Shown: positions 7,987-15,224 of the stretch, piece after piece
Layout of the letters: each line of letters opens with the position of its first letter
Position numbering within the stretch: the first letter of the stretch is position 1
Assembly (NCBI GenBank): GCA_003151595.1
Contig: PLXW01000083.1
Location: 11,262 to 40,214 of the forward strand
From: Myxococcales bacterium
GTDB taxonomy: Bacteria > Myxococcota > Polyangia > Polyangiales > Polyangiaceae
Length of the DNA: 28,953 nt
Direction of reading: 5' to 3'
Position numbers and translations under genes: made by a program
Notes under the pieces: model-generated
What the model saw: only the letters and a program-made list of their open reading frames with translations
What the model was told of the DNA's origin: nothing
The model's database searches: none

Positions 7987-8982
7987 ATGAACAACGCCTT
8001 CCCGAACATTCGCCCCCGTCGCCTGCGCGTCACCGCCTCGATGCGCGCCCTCGTCCGCGAGACGACGCTCGCGCCGAGCGACTTCGTTTACCCGATGTTC
8101 TTCAACGCGGCCCTCACCGCGCCGAACCCGATCGCGACGATGCCGGGCATCTCGCAGTTCCCGGTGAGCCACGCCAAGGCGCAGGCGAAGCTGCTCGCCG
8201 AGCGCGGCATCAAGTCGGTCCTCCTCTTCGGATTGCCGAAGACGAAAGACCCGCGCGGCGACAGCGGCCTCGATCCCGACGGCCCCGTTCCGCGCGCCGT
8301 CGCGGAGATGAAGAGCGCCGTGCCCGACCTCGTCGTCGTGACCGACGTGTGCGTCGACGAGTACACCGACCACGGTCACTGCGGCATCCTGCGCACGCGG
8401 CGCGACGGGTCGGTCGAGGTCGACAACGACGCGACGCTCGAAGTGCTGGCGAAGATGGCGATCGTTCACGCCAAGGCCGGCGCCGACATCATCGCGCCCA
8501 GCGACATGATGGACGGGCGCGTGGCGCGCATTCGCAAGGCGCTCGACGCCGAGTCGTTCGAGACGATCGCCATCCTCAGCTACGCGGTGAAGTACGCCAG
8601 CAGCTTCTACGGCCCCTTCCGCGACGCGGCCGACTGCGCGCCGAAGTTCGGCGATCGCGCCGGCTACCAGATGGACCCGGCCAACGCGCGCGAAGCCTTG
8701 CGCGAGGCCGCGCTCGATGAAGCGGAAGGCGCGGACATGTTGATGGTGAAGCCCGCGCTTCCCTACCTCGACGTCATCCGCGCCGTTCGCGAGCGGACGA
8801 ACCTGCCGCTCGGCGCCTACAACGTGTCGGGCGAGTACGCGATGCTCCACGCCGCCGCGGCCGCGGGCATGCTCGATCTCGATCGCGCGATCATGGAGGT
8901 GCTCACGAGCATCCGCCGCGCAGGGGCCGATTTGATTCTCACGTACCACGCGATCCGCGCCGCGGAGATCCTTGGTGGCTAG
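7987..8982 (+). CDS. hemB: Porphobilinogen synthase (delta-aminolevulinic acid dehydratase)
   Basis: Condenses two 5-aminolevulinate molecules to porphobilinogen, the second common step of tetrapyrrole synthesis; cytoplasmic octamer in the family. The protein is 331 residues (usual 320-340). The two active-site lysines are K202 (VKYASSFYGP) and the Schiff-base K255 (LMVKPALPYLD). The metal site reads C122-V-D124 ... HGHC132G, so the middle Cys of the E. coli-type triple-Cys zinc site is Asp. This mixed Cys/Asp form also occurs in other bacteria. The ATG at 7987 gives the family N-terminus (RPRRLR near residue 9). It is divergent from the lipoprotein-hemD run with a 93-base gap. TGCTATCCC near 7948-7956 could be an extended -10. 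The gene for a small exported protein starts 2 bases after the stop. Confidence 0.97.
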   Translation: MNNAFPNIRPRRLRVTASMRALVRETTLAPSDFVYPMFFNAALTAPNPIATMPGISQFPVSHAKAQAKLLAERGIKSVLLFGLPKTKDPRGDSGLDPDGPVPRAVAEMKSAVPDLVVVTDVCVDEYTDHGHCGILRTRRDGSVEVDNDATLEVLAKMAIVHAKAGADIIAPSDMMDGRVARIRKALDAESFETIAILSYAVKYASSFYGPFRDAADCAPKFGDRAGYQMDPANAREALREAALDEAEGADMLMVKPALPYLDVIRAVRERTNLPLGAYNVSGEYAMLHAAAAAGMLDLDRAIMEVLTSIRRAGADLILTYHAIRAAEILGG

Positions 8983-8983
8983 C

Positions 8984-9529
8984 ATGAACCGCGTGCAGCG
9001 CGCGTCGGCGCTGGTGGGTGGCGCGACGTGCATCGTGATCGCGGGCTCGGTCCTGGGGTCACAGTCCGCGTGTCAGCTGCGGGAGAGCTGCGAGGCCGAT
9101 ACCGAGCCGCCGCCGGACGTACCGGCACCGACGGGCGATCTCCTCGACGCGAACACGTGGGAGTCGAGCCCGATCTTGGCGGATTGGCTCCCGTTCCCCG
9201 GAAGCCGCACGCAGTATTTCGACCTCCGCCTGCTCGGTCACGCTCGAACGATCCGCAACATCTTCTCGTACCTGAGCCCCGATCCGAACTGGGCCGATGC
9301 CGGATCGAACTTCACGAGCTCCTCGGGCAACCTCACCGAGGTGAGCGTGCTCTACCCGATCTACGAGGGCCCTCCGATCGACGGCGGACTTCACCCGGGC
9401 GACACCCTCGACACCATCGCCGTGTCGAACGCGACGTGTGCCGGGTACTACCTGCGTCTCGTGGTCGAGGCCGAGCCGCTCGACGGCGGGTCGGGCACCT
9501 TGCCTCCCGGCACGGTCGCCACGCCCTGA
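8984..9529 (+). CDS. Small exported hypothetical protein
   Basis: A 181-residue protein of unknown family. Residues 1-30 form an export signal: MNRVQR, a hydrophobic Ala/Gly/Val/Ile core, then SVLGSQSAC. The Cys near residue 30 could be lipidated, but Gln at the -3 position makes the lipobox poor; cleavage as an ordinary secreted protein is equally possible. The mature part is rich in Pro, Asp, Ser and Gly, with four Cys in all (including the first) and no enzyme motif. The ATG at 8984 is 2 bases after the hemB stop, so it is probably cotranscribed. It converges on the Cys-rich lipoprotein gene (9-base gap). Confidence 0.7.
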   Translation: MNRVQRASALVGGATCIVIAGSVLGSQSACQLRESCEADTEPPPDVPAPTGDLLDANTWESSPILADWLPFPGSRTQYFDLRLLGHARTIRNIFSYLSPDPNWADAGSNFTSSSGNLTEVSVLYPIYEGPPIDGGLHPGDTLDTIAVSNATCAGYYLRLVVEAEPLDGGSGTLPPGTVATP

Positions 9530-9538
9530 TCACCACGC

Positions 9539-10138
9539 TCACTTCGCGAAACAGTTCCTCATGCAGCGCTTGTAGTCGCGCGCGCAGGCCTCGCACTTCG
9601 TCCCGGCGTCGCAGGTCATCTTGCAGCGGCTCCACGTCGCGTCGCAGCTCGTTCCGCACGCGCTCTCGGGGGGCTCGGCGGATTTCGATTCGGTGACCAG
9701 CGCGTTGCCCGCGTCGAGGTAGCCGGGGAGCGCCACGCGTTGAATGGCCCCGGCGTCGGCCGCGAGCGTGTTGGGCGGGGGCTCGAACGCGCTCGTCGGC
9801 GCGGGGGTATCGATGCTCGACGAGCGCCCTTCACCAGGCGCGGCTTGCATCATCGCTTCGTCGGTCGGCGCCACGGGGGCGCGCTGCAGCGCACGGAGCC
9901 GCGCGGCGGCGTACTCGATGCGGTCGCGCGTCTGGCCGTAGGTGTACCGCGCCGTCCAGTCGCGCCAGCACTCGCTCTTCTGCGTCATCGCCGCGCCGCC
10001 GTTCTCTTCGAGCGCGTAGCAGTGCTCGAACCGCGCGTCCCCTTCGTAGAGCGCCTGGTAGCTCGGCCCGCAGGCGACGGCGCACGCGAACCACGCGAGC
10101 GCGAGCGGCGCGCGAATCGCGGGGAGGCGTGACGGCAT
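9539..10138 (-). CDS. Cys-rich lipoprotein, unknown function
   Basis: A 199-residue protein. A short basic N-terminus and the hydrophobic ALAWFACAVAC lead to a lipobox (AVAC) with Cys near residue 23, followed by GPSYQALYEG. The middle is Pro/Ala-rich and probably unstructured. The last 40 residues carry a cluster of regularly spaced Cys (CGTSCDATWSRC, CKMTCDAG-type spacing, CEAC, CMRNC), suggesting disulfides or a small metal site. No named family is recognised. The ATG at 10138 is divergent from ribE with an 83-base gap. The role of the Cys cluster is not evident from the context. Confidence 0.75.
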   Translation of the reverse strand: MPSRLPAIRAPLALAWFACAVACGPSYQALYEGDARFEHCYALEENGGAAMTQKSECWRDWTARYTYGQTRDRIEYAAARLRALQRAPVAPTDEAMMQAAPGEGRSSSIDTPAPTSAFEPPPNTLAADAGAIQRVALPGYLDAGNALVTESKSAEPPESACGTSCDATWSRCKMTCDAGTKCEACARDYKRCMRNCFAK

Positions 10139-10221
10139 GCGCGGAAGGATCGCCCGCGAAGCCGCGCGGAAGCAAGGGAACGTGGGGACCCCGACTGGAC
10201 TGAGCGCCCCCCGTCCACTAC

Positions 10222-10884
10222 ATGCAGACCGTGTTCACCGGCCTGGTCGAAGAAAAAGGGACCCTCCGCGCCCGCACGCCGCGCGGCCCCGGCGCCCGGA
10301 TCACGGTCGGCTGTGCTCTCGCGAAGCTCGAGCTCGGTGAGTCGATCAGCGTCGATGGCGTGTGCCTCACGGTCGACGCGATCGTGCCGGGCACGAACGC
10401 CGGCTTCGAGGCCGACTGCTCGCACGAGACGCTCTCGCGCACGACGCTCGGCTCGATCGCGCTCGGCGGCGGCGTGAACCTCGAGCGCGCCGTCCCGCTC
10501 GGCGGGCGCATGGGCGGGCACATCGTGAGCGGTCACGTCGACGGCGAGGGGACCGTCGCCTCGCTGCGCCCCACGGGCGACGCGCTCTTCGTCGAATTCG
10601 TCCTGCCGAAGGAGCTCGCGCGATACGTCGCCGAGAAGGGCTCCATTTGTGTGAACGGAGTCAGCCTCACGGTGAACTCCGTCTCGGCCGATCGCTTCTC
10701 GGTCGTCCTCATCCCGCACACGCTCCACAAGACGACGCTCGAGTCGCTCGCCGCCGGCACGAAAGTGAACCTCGAAGTCGACGTGCTCGCCCGCTACGTC
10801 GCGCGCCTCGTCGAGGCGGGCACCGGCGCGGGCACGAACGACGCCGCCATGATGGACACGCTCAAGCGCGCCGGATTCGCTTGA
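10222..10884 (+). CDS. ribE: Riboflavin synthase alpha subunit
   Basis: Dismutates two 6,7-dimethyl-8-ribityllumazine molecules to riboflavin and the pyrimidinedione, the last step of riboflavin synthesis. The 220-residue protein has two tandem lumazine-binding barrels. The first begins FTGLVEE and carries SVDGVCLTV and ETLSRTTLG. The second carries MGGHIVSGHVDG, CVNGVSLTVN and PHTLHKTTL. The start at 10222 adds three residues before the usual M-FTGL pattern. No FMN riboswitch is recognisable in the 83 bases upstream. It is the first gene of a tight plus-strand operon; the next gene follows after 31 bases with an AAGGA ribosome-binding site. Some nomenclatures call this gene ribC. Confidence 0.96.
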   Translation: MQTVFTGLVEEKGTLRARTPRGPGARITVGCALAKLELGESISVDGVCLTVDAIVPGTNAGFEADCSHETLSRTTLGSIALGGGVNLERAVPLGGRMGGHIVSGHVDGEGTVASLRPTGDALFVEFVLPKELARYVAEKGSICVNGVSLTVNSVSADRFSVVLIPHTLHKTTLESLAAGTKVNLEVDVLARYVARLVEAGTGAGTNDAAMMDTLKRAGFA

Positions 10885-10915
10885 TCCTTTGATGTAGACT
10901 GCAAGGAACCCTCGA

Positions 10916-12076
10916 ATGTCTCCCGTGCTCAACATCGAGCCCGCGCTCCTCGGGCGGGTCAACGACGCCCTCACCGACATCCGCGCGGGGAAGATGGTCA
11001 TCCTCGTCGACGACGAAGACCGCGAGAACGAAGGCGACCTCTGCATGGCCGCCGAGCACGTCACGGCCGACGCCATCAATTTCATGGCCACGCACGGCCG
11101 CGGCCTCATCTGCGTCACGCTCACCGAAGAGCACCTCGATCGATTGAGCCTCCCGATGATGCAGGCGCCCGGACGCGGCGGCCCTCCGCTCGGAACGGCG
11201 TTCACCGTCAGCATCGAAGCGCGTCACGGCGTGACCACCGGCATCAGCGCGGCCGATCGCGCGCACACGACCCGCGTCGCCTCGAACCCCGCGGTGAAGC
11301 CTGAAGACCTCGTCACGCCGGGCCACGTCTTCCCGCTCCGCGCGCGCAACGGCGGAGTGCTGGTGCGCACGGGACAGACGGAGGGCTCGGTCGATCTCGC
11401 GCGGCTCGCGGGGCTCACGCCGGCCGGCGTCATCTGCGAGATCATGAACGACGACGGATCGATGGCCCGCATGCCGGACCTCGAGATCTTCTCCAAGAAG
11501 CACGGCCTGCGCATCCTCACGGTCGCCGAGCTCATTCAGTACCGCCTCCAGACCGAGCGCCTCGTGAAGCGCGCGCTCGAGCACACCGTTCGCCTCGACG
11601 CGACGGGGACCGAGTGGCGCGCGATCGTCTACGAGGTGCTCGTCGATGGGCGGCAGTTCCTGGCGTTCGTCAAAGGGGAGCTCTCGGGCGACACGCCGAC
11701 GCTGTGCCGAGTCCATGCGGGCTCCACGATCGCCGACACGTTCGCCTCCACGCGCTGCGAGGGCGGTCACCACCTGCGCGAGGCGCTCCTCCGCATCGAA
11801 GCCGAAGGGCGCGGCGCCCTCGTCTACTTGCCGTCGCGCGGCAACGCGCTCCGCGAGCTCGAGAGCTACATCGCGCTCGAGAAGTTCGCGCCGGGCGACG
11901 CGCCCGATCAGCCGCTCCGCGAGTTCGGCCTCGGCGCGCAGGTGCTGGCCGATCTGGGGCTCCACAAGATCCGCTTGCTCACGAACAACCCGCGTAAGAT
12001 TGCCGGCATCCACGGCTACGGGCTCGACGTCGTCGAGCGTGTGCCTCTCCATTCGATGAGCGAAGGTCACTCATGA
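10916..12076 (+). CDS. ribB: 3,4-dihydroxy-2-butanone-4-phosphate synthase fused to a degenerate GTP cyclohydrolase II domain (RibBX-like)
   Basis: Residues 1 to about 205 are a complete DHBP synthase, converting ribulose 5-phosphate to the four-carbon riboflavin precursor. It has the acidic metal/substrate loop [10 protein letters not shown] (32-41), ATHGRGLIC and HTTRVAS. Residues about 225-386 align with GTP cyclohydrolase II, but the zinc site is broken. The family pattern C-x10-C-x-C is here S270, C281, G283, in [20 protein letters not shown]. The usual EGRGIGL...K stretch has become [13 protein letters not shown]. The C-terminal [11 protein letters not shown] and LLTNNPRK are kept. This matches RibBX proteins described in Proteobacteria, which lack cyclohydrolase activity. 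A separate ribA should therefore exist elsewhere (inference). The stop overlaps the ribH start (ATGA). Confidence 0.93.
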   Translation: MSPVLNIEPALLGRVNDALTDIRAGKMVILVDDEDRENEGDLCMAAEHVTADAINFMATHGRGLICVTLTEEHLDRLSLPMMQAPGRGGPPLGTAFTVSIEARHGVTTGISAADRAHTTRVASNPAVKPEDLVTPGHVFPLRARNGGVLVRTGQTEGSVDLARLAGLTPAGVICEIMNDDGSMARMPDLEIFSKKHGLRILTVAELIQYRLQTERLVKRALEHTVRLDATGTEWRAIVYEVLVDGRQFLAFVKGELSGDTPTLCRVHAGSTIADTFASTRCEGGHHLREALLRIEAEGRGALVYLPSRGNALRELESYIALEKFAPGDAPDQPLREFGLGAQVLADLGLHKIRLLTNNPRKIAGIHGYGLDVVERVPLHSMSEGHS

Positions 12077-12600
12077 GCAATCACCGCGTGGTCGAAGGGT
12101 CGCTGGTCGTTCCGAGCGGCGCGAAGTTCGCGATCGTCGCCAGCCGCTTCAACGCCTTCATCGTGGAGCATCTGGTCGCCGGTGCGCTCGACGCCATCGC
12201 CCGCCACGGCGGCGACACGGCGAACGTCACGCTCGTGCGCGTCCCCGGCGCGTGGGAGCTCCCGGTCGCGGCGCTCCAGATCGCCAAGCGCGGCGAGGTC
12301 GACGCCATCATCGCGCTCGGCGCGGTCATCCGCGGAGCGACGCCGCACTTCGACTACGTCGCCGGCGAAGCGGCCAAGGGCCTCGCCAGCGTGCAGACGC
12401 AGACCGGCATGTGCGTCGCGTTCGGCGTGCTGACGACCGACACGATCGAGCAAGCGATCGAGCGCGCGGGCACGAAGGCCGGCAACAAGGGGTGGGACGC
12501 GGCTCAGAGCGCGATCGAAATGGTCTCGTTGTCTCTCGCCCTCGCCGGGAGCCGTGCGATCGACGCCTCGTCTTCACCACGCAAACCGAAGAAAGGCTGA
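12073..12600 (+). CDS. ribH: 6,7-dimethyl-8-ribityllumazine synthase
   Basis: Condenses the RibB product with 5-amino-6-ribitylaminouracil to give the lumazine substrate of RibE; forms icosahedral or pentameric shells in the family. The 175-residue protein has [33 protein letters not shown] with the catalytic His92, FGVLTTDT and [13 protein letters not shown], so all key motifs are intact. A 20-residue Ser/Lys-rich tail extends past the core. The start overlaps the ribB stop by four bases (12073-12076), suggesting translational coupling and matched output of the two substrates. Confidence 0.97.
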   Translation: MSNHRVVEGSLVVPSGAKFAIVASRFNAFIVEHLVAGALDAIARHGGDTANVTLVRVPGAWELPVAALQIAKRGEVDAIIALGAVIRGATPHFDYVAGEAAKGLASVQTQTGMCVAFGVLTTDTIEQAIERAGTKAGNKGWDAAQSAIEMVSLSLALAGSRAIDASSSPRKPKKG

Positions 12601-12606
12601 CCTCTC

Positions 12607-13050
12607 TTGGGAGCGCGGCGGTCCGGGCGCGAAGCAGCGCTGCAAATGCTCTTTCAGATCGAAGCCTCGGGCGTCGACGCCGACGCCGCGATTGCGCTCT
12701 TCTGGCGCAACTTCGAGGCCGATCCCGAAGGCCGCGCGTACGCCGACGAAGCGGTGCGCGGCATCGGCGAACGCATGGTCGATCTCGACGCGAAGATTCG
12801 CTCGGCGTCGTCGCACTGGCGCATCGAGCGCATGACGCGCGTCGATCGCAACCTGCTCCGCCTCGGCACGTGGGAGCTCGCGTACCGGAGCGACATCCCC
12901 CGCGCGGTCGTCATCGACGAAGCCGTCGAGCTGGCCAAGGAGTACGGCACCGACGAGTCGAGCGCGTTCGTGAACGGCGTGCTCAACGCCGTGGCCGAGC
13001 GGATCGCGAAGACGGGCGGCGGCACGACCGGATCCACCGAAGGCGCGTGA
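12607..13050 (+). CDS. nusB: Transcription antitermination factor NusB
   Basis: An all-helical RNA-binding protein that, with NusE (S10), assembles antitermination complexes on rRNA operons. The 147-residue protein has the expected opening GARRSGREAALQMLFQIE, RMTRVDRNLLRLGTWEL, PRAVVIDEAVELAKEYG and the signature SSAFVNGVLNAV. The only start that gives the family N-terminus is a TTG at 12607, 6 bases after the ribH stop; AAAGG about 10 bases upstream supports it. Location directly after ribH is a classic bacterial arrangement. A Gly/Thr-rich tail ends the protein. Confidence 0.95.
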   Translation: MGARRSGREAALQMLFQIEASGVDADAAIALFWRNFEADPEGRAYADEAVRGIGERMVDLDAKIRSASSHWRIERMTRVDRNLLRLGTWELAYRSDIPRAVVIDEAVELAKEYGTDESSAFVNGVLNAVAERIAKTGGGTTGSTEGA

Positions 13051-13051
13051 C

Positions 13052-13570
13052 GTGGAGTTTCGTTTCGTCGCGCGCGAGCTGCATCGACTCGACGACACGC
13101 CCGCCGAGGTGATCGCGTGCTCCATGTGGAGCGACGAGCGTCCGATGCGCGGCCTCGCGGGGCTGCTCGACTGGCGACTGGCGGGGCGCGTGAGCAAGCT
13201 GGCGCGCGAGCAGTTCGCGAAGGGCGAAGTGGGCGACGTCCTGTGCATGCAAGGGCGGCCGCGGTTGCCGTACGAGAAGGTGATCGTGGTCGGCGCAGGC
13301 GCGCAGGCGGCGTTCGACGAAGACGCCTTCCGCGGCGCGATGGCGACGCTCCTCCGTACGCTCGAAGGGCTCAACGTGCAGCGCGCGGTCGTCGAGCTCC
13401 CGGGCCGCGCGAACGATCGCATCGCCCCCGAGCGCGCCGCCGAGATCGTGCTCGACGCGGTCCGCGACTCCGAAGCGCACGACGCCTGGTGGCTCGTCGA
13501 AGGCCCCGAAGCCCAGGCGAAGATCGCCGCGCGCGCCATCGAAGAACGCCGTCGCGCCGTGCGAGGATGA
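13052..13570 (+). CDS. Stand-alone M17 leucyl-aminopeptidase N-terminal-like (macro-type) domain protein
   Basis: A 172-residue protein resembling only the N-terminal, macro-fold domain of M17 leucyl aminopeptidases. The pattern DWRLAGRVSKLAREQFAKGEVGD, then PRLPYEKVIVVGAG, FRGAMATLLRTLEGLNVQRAVVELPG and AAEIVLDAVRD matches that domain. The catalytic C-terminal half with the di-zinc site is absent. The start is a GTG at 13052, one base after the nusB stop. It is thus a regulatory, binding or oligomerisation domain rather than a peptidase (inference). In M17 proteins such as PepA this half contributes to hexamer packing and DNA or RNA contacts. The Nudix gene follows after 7 bases. Confidence 0.75.
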   Translation: MEFRFVARELHRLDDTPAEVIACSMWSDERPMRGLAGLLDWRLAGRVSKLAREQFAKGEVGDVLCMQGRPRLPYEKVIVVGAGAQAAFDEDAFRGAMATLLRTLEGLNVQRAVVELPGRANDRIAPERAAEIVLDAVRDSEAHDAWWLVEGPEAQAKIAARAIEERRRAVRG

Positions 13571-13577
13571 TCTCCCC

Positions 13578-14408
13578 ATGGTGAAGCTCGATCTCGACTC
13601 GAACCGCACAGAAGTCGCGCCGCGCGAGGCGGCGACGATCATCGTCGTGCGCGACGCGACCGCGGGGATGGAAGTGTTCTGCGTCGAGCGCCACCCGAAG
13701 AGCGGGTTCCTCGGCGGCGCGGTCGTGTTCCCCGGCGGCAAGGTCGACGCCGGCGACGCGAGCGACGAGTGGACGAGCGCCGTCGACGGCGGGCAAGATG
13801 ATCGCGCGCTGCGGATCGCCGCGTGCCGCGAGGCGCTGGAAGAAGCGGCCATCCTCCCGGTCACCGGAGGCATCGTCACCCACGCCGCGCTGCTCGATCT
13901 GCGCGCGCGCCTGGTGAAGAAGGAAGCGACCCTCATCGCCTTCCTTCGTGAGCACGGGCTCCGCCTGGATCTCGGCGCGCTGCACCCGTTCGCGCGGTGG
14001 ATCACGCCGATCGCCGAAGCACGCCGCTACGACACGCGCTTCTACCTGGCGACCCTCCCGCGCGATCAATCCGGCGCTCACGACGATCACGAGACCACGT
14101 CGAGCTTCTGGGCCCGCCCCGCCGACGTGATCGCGCGCTGGGAAGCGGGCGCCGTGGCGCTCGCGCCGCCGACGCACCGCACGCTCGAAGTCCTTGCGCG
14201 CGTGAGCGCCAGCGCCGAGGCGATCGCGATCGCCGCGAGCGCGTGCCTCGATCCCATCTGCCCGATCCTGCTCCCCTACGACGGCACGATCGCGCTCGCG
14301 CTCCCGGGCGATCCCGCGCACGAGGTTCGCGAGTCGCGCGTCCCCGGGCGCTCGCGGTACGTCCTCCGCGGCGATCGCTTCGTCCCCGAAGACGCGCCTC
14401 CGCCATGA
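13578..14408 (+). CDS. Nudix hydrolase, NUDT19-like, with an interrupted Nudix box
   Basis: A 276-residue predicted nucleoside-diphosphate-linked pyrophosphohydrolase. The Nudix box is split. FPGGKVDAGD (51-60) and the helix CREALEEAAI (83-92) are separated by about 16 extra residues relative to the standard GX5EX7REUXEEXGU motif. The family Gly after EE is Ala. A split box of this kind is typical of NUDT19 (RP2-type) enzymes, known in mammals as CoA/acyl-CoA diphosphatases. TPIAEARRYDTRFYLA fits that group as well. CoA-type substrates are inferred, not shown. It starts 7 bases after the M17-like gene and its stop overlaps the next start (ATGA at 14405-14408), so it belongs to the rib-nusB operon. 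Confidence 0.85.
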   Translation: MVKLDLDSNRTEVAPREAATIIVVRDATAGMEVFCVERHPKSGFLGGAVVFPGGKVDAGDASDEWTSAVDGGQDDRALRIAACREALEEAAILPVTGGIVTHAALLDLRARLVKKEATLIAFLREHGLRLDLGALHPFARWITPIAEARRYDTRFYLATLPRDQSGAHDDHETTSSFWARPADVIARWEAGAVALAPPTHRTLEVLARVSASAEAIAIAASACLDPICPILLPYDGTIALALPGDPAHEVRESRVPGRSRYVLRGDRFVPEDAPPP

Positions 14409-14959
14409 GCCGCGGCGCGGATCTCTTCACCGCCGCCGACGCCGCTCGCTTCTGCCGCGTCGATCTGAAGACGATCCACAACTGGGCCGCGCGCGGGAAG
14501 CTCCGCCACTACAAGACCGACGGGCGCCACGTCCGCATCCAGCGCGTCGACCTCGTCGCCTTCATGCGCCACTACGAGATGCCGCTCCCCAGCGCGCTCG
14601 CCGAAGGGAAACCGCACGTCGTCGCCATCGACGGCGACGCCGCGGCGCTCGCGCGTCTTTGTCGCGCGCTGGAGAAGCGCTTCGTGCTCGACGGCTACGA
14701 GCACGCCGTCGATGCGCTCGTCGCGATCGGCGCGACGCCACCGCAAGCGCTCGTGGTCACCGCGCCACTCGCCGGGGTCGACGTGGCGCGCGTCGTCGCG
14801 CGGCTGCATGCGGTGGAGCGCACGGCGCACGTGCGCGTCGTCGTCCTCGCCGACGAATCCGACGACGACGTGAAGGGCGCGGCGCGGACGATCGCGCGCG
14901 ACAAGCTCGCCGTCGCGCACGTCCGCGAAGCGCTGGAGTCGATCACCGGTCTCGCGTGA
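14405..14959 (+). CDS. Excisionase/MerR-type HTH protein with a pseudo-receiver domain
   Basis: A 184-residue protein. Residues 7-55 form a winged helix-turn-helix of the excisionase/BldC (MerR-like) class: LFTAADAARFCRVD, KTIHNWAARGKLRHYKTDGRHVRI and VDLVAFM. Residues 70-182 follow the alpha/beta rhythm of a response-regulator receiver. It has an acidic start (VVAIDGDAAA, D76/D78) and a third strand QALVVTAPLAG, where the phospho-acceptor Asp is replaced by Thr119. It is therefore probably phosphorylation-independent. A DNA-binding regulator is inferred; its targets are unknown. It overlaps the Nudix gene by four bases and is the last gene of the rib operon. It converges on the small membrane-peptide gene 21 bases further on. 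Confidence 0.8.
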   Translation: MSRGADLFTAADAARFCRVDLKTIHNWAARGKLRHYKTDGRHVRIQRVDLVAFMRHYEMPLPSALAEGKPHVVAIDGDAAALARLCRALEKRFVLDGYEHAVDALVAIGATPPQALVVTAPLAGVDVARVVARLHAVERTAHVRVVVLADESDDDVKGAARTIARDKLAVAHVREALESITGLA

Positions 14960-14980
14960 GCCCGACTCGACCTCGTGCGT

Positions 14981-15148
14981 TCAGCGCCCGACGCGCGGAG
15001 ACACGGCGGCGATCAAGAGCCCGATGGGCCCGAGGAACGAGCAGAGGAGAAACCAGAAGCACCCTCCCCGCCCCTTCGACGTCGCGATCCACGCGCCGAG
15101 AACACCGCACGCGAACCAGATCGGGACACCTAGCCATTCTCTGTGCAC
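14981..15148 (-). CDS. Small membrane protein, 55 residues
   Basis: A short frame not explained by its neighbours. It starts at a GTG (15148) after an in-frame stop at 15163-15161 and ends at TGA (14983-14981). The product has two hydrophobic segments, WLGVPIWFACGVLGAWIA (about 5-22) and CFWFLLCSFLGPIGLLIAAV (about 30-49). They are joined by the basic turn TSKGRGG and end in SPRVGR. KGR-x-x-x-FWFLL-x-x-x-LGPIGLLIA is a pattern I associate with many small bacterial two-helix membrane proteins, which is why I call it real. No good Shine-Dalgarno is visible. It sits in the gap between the HTH gene (convergent) and ycaO (divergent). Function is unknown; a link to YcaO is only positional. Confidence 0.6.
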   Translation of the reverse strand: MHREWLGVPIWFACGVLGAWIATSKGRGGCFWFLLCSFLGPIGLLIAAVSPRVGR

Positions 15149-15224
15149 GCGCCGGTCGTATCACGGAGTCGCCTCGCCCGCTCTGCGCCGCTCGTGCGCT
15201 GCATGTACGCTCGCCCGTCGACGC

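Noticed and set aside
10139..10221. FMN riboswitch upstream of ribE
   Set aside because: None of the conserved RFN-element segments is visible in the 83-base gap.
15024..15224. In-frame N-terminal extension of ycaO as leader or precursor-like sequence
   Set aside because: Family alignment places the start at 15225. The extension is Arg/Pro/His-rich without a ribosome-binding site and is antisense to the small membrane peptide.
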